From assembly GCA_900556205.1 (NCBI GenBank), contig USNX01000037.1:1-8844 (forward strand): 8,844 nucleotides of DNA, given 5' to 3'. Of the stretch, positions 1 through 6,704 are shown one piece after another. The stretch comes from an uncultured Collinsella sp. Lineage in GTDB: Bacteria; Actinomycetota; Coriobacteriia; Coriobacteriales; Coriobacteriaceae. Below the pieces are notes generated by a model. The model searched no databases, was not told where the DNA came from, and was given only the letters and a program-made list of their open reading frames with translations. A program made the translations under genes and the position numbers. Position 1 is the stretch's first letter. The number at the start of each line of letters is the position of its first letter.

Positions 1-3
1 GCC

Positions 4-1194
4 GTGCAATATCGCGTTGACCCCAAAAGCGGCAACCGTATCTCGGCGTTGGGGCTGGGCTGCATGAGGTTTCCCGGTGCGCCGGGACGCCCGGATGCGA
101 AGACTGCCGACGCCATCATCTCCCGTGCGGTGGAGCAGGGGATTAACTACCTGGACACGGCCTATCTCTATCCCGGCAACGAGGCTTGTGTGGGTGCGTC
201 GCTTGAGCGCCTGGGCTTGCGCGACCAGGTTTTGCTCGCAACCAAGCTGCCGCATGCTTCGTGCAAATGCGCGGAGGATTTCGACCGGTTCTTCGACGAG
301 CAACTGCGCCGCCTGCGGACCGACCATATCGACTATTACCTCATGCACAACATTACCTCGCCCGCCCAGTGGGAACGTGTGGTGGCGTTGGGCATCGAGG
401 ACTGGATCGCGCGTCAAAAGGCGGCGGGGCGCATTCGCCAGATTGGTTTTTCGTACCACGGCAGCGCGGCGGATTTCCTGACGATGCTCGATGCATATGA
501 GTGGGACTTTTGCCAGATCCAGTACAATTACGCTGGAGAGCGATATCAGGCGGGAACAGCGGGGCTCATGGCCGCCGCCGAGCGAGGCCTCGCGGTGTTT
601 GTGATGGAGCCACTGCTGGGCGGGCGTTTAGCGGGCAAGCTGCCGCCACGGGCCCGCGCTGTGCTCGATAGTGCCCGTGACCCGCATTTGCGCACTCCTG
701 CCGCCTGGGGTCTTTCGTGGGTCTGGAATCATCCTCAGGTGACGATGCTGCTTTCGGGTATGACCGATATCGCGCAGGTGGATGAGAACGCGGTGTTGGC
801 CGATCGGGCCCTGCCGGATTCGATGACTGCCAACCAGCTCGACACGATCGCGCACGTGCTGGATGAGTTTGAAAAATCGAATCGCGTGCCCTGCACGGGA
901 TGCGGCTATTGCATGCCGTGCCCTAAAGGCATCAATATCCCTGGATGTTTTGCCGCCTACAACGCAAGCTATGCGCACAGCTGGTTTACGGGTCTATCGC
1001 AGTACTTTACGGCGAGCGCGGTGCGCACAAGCGAGGCCAAGCTGGTGAGCAATTGCGTCAAGTGCGGCAAATGCGCGCGCCACTGCCCACAGCATATCGA
1101 TATCCCCGAGCGTCTCGATGACGTGCGCCGACGTTTCCAGCCTGGCCCCGTGACGGCAATGCTTAAGGCCTTCGGCAAAACGCGCTCCTCGTGA
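4..1194 (+). CDS. Aldo/keto reductase with C-terminal 4Fe-4S domain
   Basis: Predicted cytoplasmic NAD(P)H- or ferredoxin-linked oxidoreductase of 396 aa; the substrate cannot be told. Residues 1 to about 285 form an aldo/keto reductase barrel. The family catalytic tetrad is visible as D51, Y56, K81 and H115, with later barrel motifs QIQYNY and MEPLLGGRLAG. The C-terminal part has two cysteine clusters of the ferredoxin type: C297, C300, C303, C306 followed by Pro, and C351, C354, C357, C361 followed by Pro. This suggests two [4Fe-4S] clusters and electron transfer rather than simple NADPH chemistry. This is the layout of the COG1453 group common in anaerobes. The GTG at position 4 gives the usual family N-terminus (MQYR.DPKSGN), so it is probably the true start, but its ribosome binding site lies outside the window. 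The stop is followed directly by the first 63-nt hairpin element, with no clear intrinsic terminator. Confidence 0.9.
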   Translation: MQYRVDPKSGNRISALGLGCMRFPGAPGRPDAKTADAIISRAVEQGINYLDTAYLYPGNEACVGASLERLGLRDQVLLATKLPHASCKCAEDFDRFFDEQLRRLRTDHIDYYLMHNITSPAQWERVVALGIEDWIARQKAAGRIRQIGFSYHGSAADFLTMLDAYEWDFCQIQYNYAGERYQAGTAGLMAAAERGLAVFVMEPLLGGRLAGKLPPRARAVLDSARDPHLRTPAAWGLSWVWNHPQVTMLLSGMTDIAQVDENAVLADRALPDSMTANQLDTIAHVLDEFEKSNRVPCTGCGYCMPCPKGINIPGCFAAYNASYAHSWFTGLSQYFTASAVRTSEAKLVSNCVKCGKCARHCPQHIDIPERLDDVRRRFQPGPVTAMLKAFGKTRSS

Positions 1195-1279
1195 CCCTTT
1201 TATAACTTGCGCTGGAATAGTTCCTGCTTGCGGCAGAATAGGGCTTAAACAGGGACTATTCCACCGCAACTGAAGGGGG
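1195..1279 (+). promoter_or_regulatory. 63-nt inverted-repeat leader element, copy 1
   Basis: The core is 1207-1269. The arms 1207-1226 and 1250-1269 pair at 19 of 20 positions (one G.U, one C-C mismatch at 1212/1264) around a 23-nt loop. The box TTGCGnnrrAATA occurs at 1207, again at 1228 in the loop, and inverted at 1257-1269. This divides the core into three 21-nt units. The tract CTTTTATAACTTGCG just before and into the core is identical in copy 2. The ribosome binding site AAGGGGG (1273-1279) begins three bases after the stem, and CCCTT at 1195-1199 could pair with it. No T-run follows the stem, so it is not an ordinary terminator. Function unknown; it could be a cis-acting RNA or a DNA operator. 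TATAAC (1201-1206) resembles a -10 box, but no -35 is seen at the right distance. Confidence 0.6.
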
Positions 1280-1284
1280 CTGTC

Positions 1285-2304
1285 GTGGGCCATCGGGATT
1301 CATGGGATGATTCGCGTGAGGTTCGTTGGGGCATTTTGGGCGCTGGGCACATTTCTCATCGATTTGCATCGTCGCTCAAGAAGGTCGACGGGGCACGGCT
1401 GGTGGCTGCGGCCGGCCGCACTCCTGCACATGTCGAGGAATTTTGCCGAGCGTTTTCGATTGATGCTGCGCATGGCCATGCCTCGGTCGACGATAACGGC
1501 GATGCGGCTTATGACGCGCTGATTGCCGACCCCGATGTCGACGCAATTTACTTGGCTCTTCCGCATGGCATGCATACGCGTTGGGCCTGTCGCGCGCTGT
1601 GCGCCGGAAAGGCCGTGCTGTGCGAAAAGCCGGCCGTTTTGAGTGAGGAAGAGGCTCTCTCGATTGCCTCCACCTCTCGCGAGCGCGGCGTGCTGTTTAT
1701 GGAGGCGATGAAGAATCGGTTTTGCCCGATGCGCACTCGCGTGAAAGACTTGCTTGCGTCGGGTGAGCTTGGCCGTATCGTCTCGATTGAAAGCGTGCAA
1801 AAGCTCGATTACGGCGAGTCTCCTTCGGGCTATCTGCTTGATCCGCTGCAGGGCGGCTGTCTATATGACATGGGCTGTTATGCGGTCGGTTGGTTTGAGG
1901 ATTTGCTCGCGGGCGCGTGCGAGGTTTCGTCCCGTGAAGTTCGCTGGCGTGACGTATCAGGCGGCCGTGTCGATTGGGCCGACGAGATCCATATGAGCGT
2001 CGGCGGTATACCCATTCATATGGTGTGCGACGGCAAAGCAGCATATGAAAGCCGCTTAACGATTGCCTGTGAGCGGGGCTCGTTGGAAATCGAGCGTCTT
2101 CATCGCCCCGAGCTCGCCCATGTGAAGTACTCCGACGGTCGAGCACTCGAAATCGATGCACCATTTGAGGTCGATGATTTTTACGGTGAGGTGTCGCATG
2201 CGGCGCGGCTCATTCAGGCGGGGAAACTCGAAAGCCCCATCATGTCCCTAGCCGCCACACAGCGCTGTGCGCACATCATCGATGCGATTCGCTTGGAACT
2301 TTAG
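1285..2304 (+). CDS. Gfo/Idh/MocA-family NAD(P)-dependent oxidoreductase
   Basis: Predicted soluble dehydrogenase of 339 aa, likely acting on a sugar, polyol or related hydroxy compound with NAD(P); the exact substrate is not readable. The N-terminal Rossmann fold shows the dinucleotide loop GILGAG at residues 16-21. The family signature EKP is at 114-116, with K115 the expected catalytic lysine. The C-terminal substrate domain contains DMGCY, where many family members have D..GxH. A tyrosine here is typical of the D-xylose dehydrogenase and dimeric dihydrodiol dehydrogenase branch. The GTG start at 1285 is chosen because AAGGGGG (1273-1279) lies five bases upstream and the first Rossmann strand follows after about 13 residues. 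Hairpin copy 1 forms its immediate leader. It is co-directional with the aldo/keto reductase upstream (90-nt gap), so a shared transcript is possible. Confidence 0.9.
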   Translation: MGHRDSWDDSREVRWGILGAGHISHRFASSLKKVDGARLVAAAGRTPAHVEEFCRAFSIDAAHGHASVDDNGDAAYDALIADPDVDAIYLALPHGMHTRWACRALCAGKAVLCEKPAVLSEEEALSIASTSRERGVLFMEAMKNRFCPMRTRVKDLLASGELGRIVSIESVQKLDYGESPSGYLLDPLQGGCLYDMGCYAVGWFEDLLAGACEVSSREVRWRDVSGGRVDWADEIHMSVGGIPIHMVCDGKAAYESRLTIACERGSLEIERLHRPELAHVKYSDGRALEIDAPFEVDDFYGEVSHAARLIQAGKLESPIMSLAATQRCAHIIDAIRLEL

Positions 2305-2360
2305 GGCGTGGGGGCATGGCGCCAACGCCTGGAATGCCTTGGAGGCCTTTTCCCCTGATG

Positions 2361-2448
2361 CCTCTTTTATAACTTGCGGTGGAATACGGTCTGTTTGCGC
2401 CAAAATATGGCACCAATAGACCGTATTTCACCGCAACTGATGAGGGGG
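2361..2448 (+). promoter_or_regulatory. 63-nt inverted-repeat leader element, copy 2
   Basis: The core is 2374-2436, exactly as long as copy 1. Arms 2374-2392 and 2418-2436 pair at all 19 positions with one G.U, and three more pairs (2393-2395 with 2415-2417) extend the helix. The boxes lie at 2374, 2395 and, inverted, 2424-2436, again on a 21-nt repeat. Compared with copy 1, the inner stem sequence differs but stays paired: G-C becomes C-G, T-A becomes G-C, and C-G becomes T-A. The 17-nt apical segment 2395-2411 keeps 14 of 17 bases. The ribosome binding site of nfo (GAGGGGGAG, 2442-2450) follows closely. CCTC at 2361-2364 can pair with its GAGG. The same tract CTTTTATAACTTGCG leads into the core. 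Confidence 0.6.
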
Positions 2449-2456
2449 AGTTGGAG

Positions 2457-3323
2457 ATGCTGACGATCGGGTGTCATCTTTCGACGACGAAGGGCTATCG
2501 GGCAATGGGGGAGACGGCGTTGTCCATTGGCGCCAATACCTTTGCATTTTTTACGCGCAACCCGCGCGGTGGCAAGGCAAAAGACCTTGACATGGATGAC
2601 GTGGCGGCTCTGCGCGAGCTTATGGCGCAAAACGACTTTGGACCGCTGGTGGCGCATGCCCCGTATACCTATAACCCCTGCTCCGCTAAGGAGCGGGCGC
2701 GCGAGTTTGCCTTGGAGGCTATGGCGGAAGATTTGCAGCGTCTGGAAGCGCTGCCCGGCAACTACTACAACTTCCATCCTGGCGCGCATGTGGGACAGGG
2801 GGCAGACGCCGGCATTCAGATGATTGTCGACACGCTGTGCCAGGTGATGTTTGAGGGGCAGCAGACGACGGTATTGCTCGAGACCATGGCGGGCAAGGGC
2901 ACCGAGGTGGGTCGTAGCTTTGAGGAACTGGCGCTCATCATTGAGGGTGTTGCCGGCAAGCGCCCCGAGCTGTCGGCCAAGCTGGGCGTTTGTTTGGATA
3001 CCTGCCATGTGAGCGATGCCGGCTACGACATCATCCATGATCTGGACGGTGTGCTTGACGAGTTCGATCGTGTGGTGGGTATCGAGCGCCTGCGCGCCGT
3101 GCATATCAATGACTCCAAGAACTCTTGTGGCGCCCATAAAGATCGTCACGAGTGCATCGGCAAGGGATACCTTGGCAGCGAGGAATTTGGTGGCGGTATG
3201 CAGGTTATGCAGAATATTGTATCGAATGGCCGTTTGCGTTCGCTGCCGTTTATTTTGGAGACTCCGAACGAACTTGCAGGTTATGCAGCTGAAATTAGAC
3301 TATTATGGTCATTGCAGCAGTAA
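2457..3323 (+). CDS. nfo: Endonuclease IV (apurinic/apyrimidinic endonuclease)
   Basis: A 288-aa TIM-barrel AP endonuclease of base excision repair. It cuts the DNA backbone 5' of abasic sites and uses three zinc ions. All nine metal ligands known for the family can be placed: H67, H107, E142, D181, H184, H216, D229, H231 and E268. They sit in the usual motifs ([41 protein letters not shown]). The start at ATG 2457 is chosen over in-frame upstream codons because it follows GAGGGGGAG (2442-2450) and gives the typical N-terminus MLTIGCHLS. The upstream GTG at 2379 lies inside the hairpin arm. Length is normal for the family. No convincing terminator is seen after the stop. It shares its type of leader element with the unrelated dehydrogenase gene upstream. 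Confidence 0.97.
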   Translation: MLTIGCHLSTTKGYRAMGETALSIGANTFAFFTRNPRGGKAKDLDMDDVAALRELMAQNDFGPLVAHAPYTYNPCSAKERAREFALEAMAEDLQRLEALPGNYYNFHPGAHVGQGADAGIQMIVDTLCQVMFEGQQTTVLLETMAGKGTEVGRSFEELALIIEGVAGKRPELSAKLGVCLDTCHVSDAGYDIIHDLDGVLDEFDRVVGIERLRAVHINDSKNSCGAHKDRHECIGKGYLGSEEFGGGMQVMQNIVSNGRLRSLPFILETPNELAGYAAEIRLLWSLQQ

Positions 3324-3384
3324 TGACTGTCACAAAGTAGAGTATTCTATTCACGTTATGGGTTTGTTTCAATCAGTTTTCTCA

Positions 3385-3413
3385 TTGCAGATTCGTAATT
3401 CCGGGTGCATAAT
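3385..3413 (+). promoter_or_regulatory. Probable sigma-70-type promoter of the ABC importer genes
   Basis: TTGCAG (3385-3390) and CATAAT (3408-3413) are separated by exactly 17 bases. The -10 box matches the consensus at five of six positions; the -35 box matches mainly in its TTG. Transcription would start near 3420 and give a leader of about 50 nt. This is the best promoter-like pair in the 147-base gap between nfo and the receptor gene. Confidence 0.45.
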
Positions 3414-3430
3414 AGCCAACAGTTTTTGCA

Positions 3431-3452
3431 GACCTCTGAATCAAACGAGGTC
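3431..3452 (+). promoter_or_regulatory. Leader hairpin / inverted repeat before the receptor gene
   Basis: GACCTC (3431-3436) and GAGGTC (3447-3452) are perfect inverted repeats around a 10-nt A-rich loop. They end three bases before the ribosome binding site GGAAGGAG (3456-3463). In RNA this is a 6-bp hairpin without a T-run, so it is not a terminator. It could protect the 5' end, tune translation or, as DNA, be an operator just downstream of the transcription start. The dyad is visible; the function is inferred. Confidence 0.35.
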
Positions 3453-3470
3453 ACCGGAAGGAGACTGATT

Positions 3471-4331
3471 ATGAAGCTGAAGAAGCTTGGCGCATTTGCC
3501 GCCACGGGCGCTATGGCGCTCGCCCTTGCTCTGACGGGCTGCGGTTCGTCCAACGCCACCTCTGGTTCTGATGCCGGTTCCAGCAGCTCTGACGACGCTA
3601 AGGTCGAGAAGGTCGACGGCTCCAAGGAGTACGCGCTCGTCAAGGACGGCACGCTGACCGTCGGCACCTCTGCCGAGTACGCGCCGTTTGAGTACAAGGA
3701 TGACAACGGCGACTACCAGGGCTTTGACCTTGAGCTCATCAAGGCTATCGGTGACAAGCTGGGCCTGGATGTCGAGTATGTCAACAATGACTTTGACACG
3801 CTGGTTCCGGGCGTCGCTTCGGGCGCCAAGTATGACGTTTCCATCGCGGCTATCACCGACACGCCCGAGCGTGAGAAGGAAGTCACTTTCTCTGATTCCT
3901 ACTACATGGACGATCAGGCTATCGTGACCAAGGTCGATAACACCGACATCACGGCCGATAACTTCAGCGAGAAGCTCAACAACTCCGACGCTACCATCAT
4001 CGTCCAGTCTGGCTCGACCGCCGAGGCCTTTGCCCAGGAGAACTTCCCGAAGGCCAAGATCGTCCCCTACAAGGACGCCACCGAGTGCTTCAGCGCCCTG
4101 CAGTCCGATAAGGGCGACGCCGTAGTCACCAACCGCTCCGTTGCCAGCCAGCTGACCGCCGAGCAGTTCAACACCTGCCAGACCATCAAGCAGATCAGCA
4201 CCGGCGAGGAGTACGCCATCGCCATCAACCAGGGCAACACCAAGCTCAAGGACGACATCAACCAGGCCATCAAGGACCTGACCGACGACGGTACCGTCGA
4301 CGCCCTCATGGCTAAGTACAATATCAAGTAA
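3471..4331 (+). CDS. Amino-acid ABC transporter solute-binding lipoprotein
   Basis: A 286-aa receptor of the SBP_bac_3 family. It captures an amino acid outside the membrane and hands it to the permease encoded next. It has a lipoprotein signal peptide (KLKK, hydrophobic run, lipobox LTGC) with the lipidated cysteine at C24. A Ser/Asp-rich linker of about 25 residues follows, then the two-lobed binding domain. Family features seen are EYAPFEY (69-75), GFDLELIKAIG (84-94), AAITDTPERE (126-135) with R134 the expected carboxylate-binding arginine, QSGSTAE (179-185), and D216 in DAVVTNR. These point to a polar or charged amino acid, but the specificity cannot be read. ATG 3471 follows GGAAGGAG by seven bases. 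Codons are strikingly C-ending in the second half, which suits a highly expressed protein. Hairpins follow the gene before the permease. Confidence 0.95.
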   Translation: MKLKKLGAFAATGAMALALALTGCGSSNATSGSDAGSSSSDDAKVEKVDGSKEYALVKDGTLTVGTSAEYAPFEYKDDNGDYQGFDLELIKAIGDKLGLDVEYVNNDFDTLVPGVASGAKYDVSIAAITDTPEREKEVTFSDSYYMDDQAIVTKVDNTDITADNFSEKLNNSDATIIVQSGSTAEAFAQENFPKAKIVPYKDATECFSALQSDKGDAVVTNRSVASQLTAEQFNTCQTIKQISTGEEYAIAINQGNTKLKDDINQAIKDLTDDGTVDALMAKYNIK

Positions 4332-4353
4332 AATAACTACTTGATTGCGCGCG

Positions 4354-4383
4354 GGCCCTTTCCGTTTTGCGGAGAGGGCCTTT
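4354..4383 (+). terminator. Leaky terminator / processing hairpin after the receptor gene
   Basis: Bases 4354-4364 pair with 4370-4380 over 11 bp (one U.G) with loop TTTTG, followed by only TTT (4381-4383) and then GCGC. The GCGC at 4384-4387 could pair with GCGC near 4347-4352 and lengthen the stem. The strong stem with a short T-run fits partial termination or a 3'-end stabiliser, leaving more receptor mRNA than permease mRNA. Confidence 0.55.
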
Positions 4384-4394
4384 GCGCTTCTCTT

Positions 4395-4420
4395 GACGGA
4401 GAGCGTTTCCGTCTCGTTTT
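4395..4420 (+). terminator. Second hairpin with T-rich tail between receptor and permease
   Basis: GACGGA (4395-4400) pairs with TCCGTC (4408-4413) around a 7-nt loop and is followed by TCGTTTT (4414-4420). The stem is short and the T-run is interrupted, so termination would be partial. It lies in tandem with the hairpin at 4354-4380. Confidence 0.35.
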
Positions 4421-4448
4421 GCCGGCAACTTCTACGATAGGAGCCACC

Positions 4449-5810
4449 TTGTCTCGACTGAACAAAGGGGCCGCGGAGCAGCGTTTTCCACTGTCCGCCT
4501 TGCTCCAAAAGCTAGCCTGCGTCATGGCCGTGGCGCTCGCGCTGGTGTGCGCGGGGGCATATGCGCCCACGACCGCTCAGGCGCTTGAGACCGCAAAGAT
4601 TACCGCCCGACCCAACACCGGTTCGGGCAGCGATGTGGTCGGCGGCACCGAGACGCGCATTACCTGGGAAGTTCAGGCCGATGCCGACGAGGAGCTGAGC
4701 GGTCTTTCCTTGACGTTTGTCGACGGCACGACGTTTGGTACCGATGACACGCGATTGACGATGCTCTCGGGCGAGGACCTCATGGATCGTACGCCCATGA
4801 AGCCCACGTGCAAGGCTGACGGCCAGACGCTCAAGATTGACTTTGGCGAGACGGCGCCTGCCGGCGGCTTTTTCCGTGTCGAGGTTTACGGCGTGACCTT
4901 CCCCGTCGAGGGCGGCGATGAGGCCTTTAGCGGCACCTATACGCTCGCCGACGGGTCGACCAAGAAGATCTCCAAGATTCCGTCGGTGGAGATCAAGGGC
5001 GTGACGGCCTTCGATAACTTCCTGGCTGACCTTAAAGAGCAGCCGTGGGTCGAGGCGTGGAACTCCAATATGTTCCTGCGCCTGTTCCTGAACCCGGTCA
5101 TTTTGGTCCAGAGCCTGCCGATCGTCTTCAAGGGCTTCCTTATGTCGCTCTCGATCGTGCTTGTGGCGTTTCCGCTGGCAATTCCCTTCGGTTTTGCCCT
5201 GTCGCTCATGCGCATCTCTAAGTCGCGCATCCTGCGCTGTCTTGCCGGCATCTATGTGAATATCATTCGCGGTACGCCGGCGTTCCTGCAGATCTATATC
5301 GCGTTTTTCGGTCTGCCGCTGGCCGGTGTCAAAGTGGACGACTATGTGCTGGGTGTTATCGTCATGGCCATGAACTCGTCTGCGTACTTGTGCGAGATCT
5401 TCCGTGCCGGTATTCAGTCGATCCCCAAGGGCCAAAACGAGGCTGCTCGCTCGCTGGGCATGAATGCCTTCCAGACGCTGCTCTATGTCATGATTCCGCA
5501 GACGTTCCGCAATGTCCTGCCTACGCTGACCAGCGAGTTTATCTTGCTCTACAAGGACACGTCGCTGCTTGCCGCCGTGGGTGTCGTTGAGATCGTCATG
5601 AACGCCCGCACCATCGTGGCCACGACGGGCTCCATCACGCCGTATGTGGTTGCCGCTCTGTTCTATCTGGTCATTACCCTGCCGCTTGCGCGCTTGGTGA
5701 GCGGTCTTGAGGCGAGACTTCTGGGGACGGCCGAAACCAAAAAGAAGCGTCCCACCAAGAGCGCCGGACAGGTTGTCGCGACGCCCGCCGATCATATCGC
5801 CGGTCTGTAA
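4449..5810 (+). CDS. Amino-acid ABC transporter permease with N-terminal exported domain
   Basis: A 453-aa membrane subunit of the importer. The C-terminal part (about 215-425) is a normal HisM/GlnP-type permease with several membrane segments and the EAA loop that docks on the ATPase (GQNEAARSLG, 328-337). It is preceded by a signal-peptide-like hydrophobic run (about 22-40, possible cleavage after AQA near 45) and a polar, strand-rich domain of roughly 140 residues (about 46-185). This domain has the look of an Ig-like beta sandwich and does not resemble a solute-binding domain. GlnP-type permeases usually start outside the cell, so such a domain would sit on the outer face. The TTG start at 4449 is chosen because TAGGAG (4438-4443) lies five bases upstream. 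The in-frame TTG at 4341 would put the hairpins inside the gene, and ATG 4524 lies inside the signal peptide. A charged tail ends the protein. Confidence 0.9.
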   Translation: MSRLNKGAAEQRFPLSALLQKLACVMAVALALVCAGAYAPTTAQALETAKITARPNTGSGSDVVGGTETRITWEVQADADEELSGLSLTFVDGTTFGTDDTRLTMLSGEDLMDRTPMKPTCKADGQTLKIDFGETAPAGGFFRVEVYGVTFPVEGGDEAFSGTYTLADGSTKKISKIPSVEIKGVTAFDNFLADLKEQPWVEAWNSNMFLRLFLNPVILVQSLPIVFKGFLMSLSIVLVAFPLAIPFGFALSLMRISKSRILRCLAGIYVNIIRGTPAFLQIYIAFFGLPLAGVKVDDYVLGVIVMAMNSSAYLCEIFRAGIQSIPKGQNEAARSLGMNAFQTLLYVMIPQTFRNVLPTLTSEFILLYKDTSLLAAVGVVEIVMNARTIVATTGSITPYVVAALFYLVITLPLARLVSGLEARLLGTAETKKKRPTKSAGQVVATPADHIAGL

Positions 5811-5822
5811 GGAGGTCCTGTC

Positions 5823-6572
5823 ATGAGTGAAACGAATTCCAACGAGGTCGTTGTCAGCATCAAGAACCTCCAAAAGGCTTTTGGCGATAACGTGGTTCTG
5901 CGTGATATCGATCTGGACGTGCACAAGGGTGAGGTCGTTGTGGTCCTGGGCCCCTCGGGCTCGGGCAAGTCGACGATGCTTCGCTGCATCAATCGCCTGG
6001 AGCATCCCACGAGCGGCTCGATTGTCGTTGAGGGCGTGGATGTGTGTGCCAAGGGCGTCGACCTCAATAAGGTACGTACGCACTTGGGCATGGTGTTTCA
6101 GCAGTTCAACCTGTTCCCGCACCTGTCGGTCAAAAAGAACGTCATGCTTGCGCAGCAAAAGGTGCTCAAGCGCAGTAAGGAAGAGGCCGAGAAGATCGCC
6201 ATCGAGGAGCTGACCAAGGTCGGCCTGGCCGAGCGCATTGATTTTATGCCGAGTCAGCTTTCGGGCGGCCAGCAGCAGCGCGTCGCCATCGCCCGCGCCC
6301 TGTCGATGAACCCGCACGTGATGCTCTTTGACGAGGCCACGTCGGCGCTCGACCCCGAGCTCGTCCGCGATGTATTGGGCGTCATGCGCGACCTAGCACG
6401 TGACGGTATGACTATGATCGTGGTAACGCATGAGATGGGCTTTGCCCGCGATGTCGCCGACCGCGTCGTCTTTATGGACGGCGGCGTCATTGTGGAAGAG
6501 GGTACGCCGAGCGAGGTCTTCGACCACCCCAAGAGCGAACGCACCAAGGCGTTTTTGGGCAATATCTCGTAG
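5823..6572 (+). CDS. Amino-acid ABC transporter ATP-binding protein
   Basis: A 249-aa cytoplasmic ATPase of the polar amino-acid uptake (GlnQ/HisP) class. It powers the importer formed with the two preceding gene products. All nucleotide-binding motifs are intact: Walker [10 protein letters not shown] (43-51), Q-loop Q93 in [10 protein letters not shown], signature LSGGQ (146-150), Walker B MLFDE (167-171), D-loop SALD (174-177) and H-loop H203. FQQFNLFPH and [15 protein letters not shown] are typical of the amino-acid subfamily. The ribosome binding site AAGGAGG (5809-5815) overlaps the permease stop codon and stands seven bases before ATG 5823, so the two genes are translationally close and surely co-transcribed. 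A strong terminator follows the stop. Confidence 0.97.
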   Translation: MSETNSNEVVVSIKNLQKAFGDNVVLRDIDLDVHKGEVVVVLGPSGSGKSTMLRCINRLEHPTSGSIVVEGVDVCAKGVDLNKVRTHLGMVFQQFNLFPHLSVKKNVMLAQQKVLKRSKEEAEKIAIEELTKVGLAERIDFMPSQLSGGQQQRVAIARALSMNPHVMLFDEATSALDPELVRDVLGVMRDLARDGMTMIVVTHEMGFARDVADRVVFMDGGVIVEEGTPSEVFDHPKSERTKAFLGNIS

Positions 6573-6602
6573 CGGCGCGTCGAAGTTGTCGATATAACAA
6601 AT

Positions 6603-6637
6603 GGGGACCGGATAGTATCCGGTCCCCGTTTTTGTTT
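6603..6637 (+). terminator. Strong intrinsic terminator, probably bidirectional
   Basis: A perfect 11-bp stem (6603-6613 with 6617-6627) with loop AGT is followed by GTTTTTGTTT on the + strand, ending the importer operon. On the opposite strand the same stem is followed by ATTTGTTAT, so it may also end the leftward DUF3793-flavodoxin transcript that converges on it. Confidence 0.9.
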
Positions 6638-6704
6638 GGGTATGAGCGACTGTTGTTGTGCGGTACTCGGCTGTCAGTTGCCTTGCGACTTTCTGACGGC
6701 TTCG

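Noticed and set aside
1207..1269. Invertible promoter or MITE reading of the hairpin element
   Set aside because: The loop is only 23 nt, there is no recombinase nearby and no target-site duplication. Compensatory changes in the stems suggest selection on pairing rather than recent mobility.
2305..2360. Terminator after the Gfo/Idh/MocA gene
   Set aside because: GC-rich dyads such as GCCT-TGG-AGGC near 2336-2346 are short and interrupted, and the following T-run is broken. Not convincing enough to list.
2379..2456. Longer nfo frame starting at GTG 2379
   Set aside because: The codon lies inside the hairpin arm. ATG 2457 has a strong ribosome binding site and gives the family N-terminus.
3324..3384. 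Terminator or small gene just after nfo
   Set aside because: Only weak 4-bp dyads, no T-run and no open frame with a ribosome binding site were seen.
4393..4398. TTGACG as the -35 box of a separate permease promoter
   Set aside because: No -10-like hexamer occurs at 16-18 bases, and the motif lies within the second hairpin.
4341..4448. Longer permease frame starting at TTG 4341
   Set aside because: It has no ribosome binding site and runs through two hairpins. TTG 4449 has TAGGAG five bases upstream and leads directly into the signal peptide.
3441..4508. Long open frame on the minus strand (355 codons) opposite the receptor gene
   Set aside because: It is an antisense shadow with low-complexity Val/Leu/Asp/Gly sequence; the + strand gene is certain.
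4512..6317. Long open frame on the minus strand (601 codons) opposite the permease and ATPase genes
   Set aside because: It is a GC-rich shadow of two well-recognised genes, with His/Arg/Asp-rich sequence, no family resemblance and no start signals.
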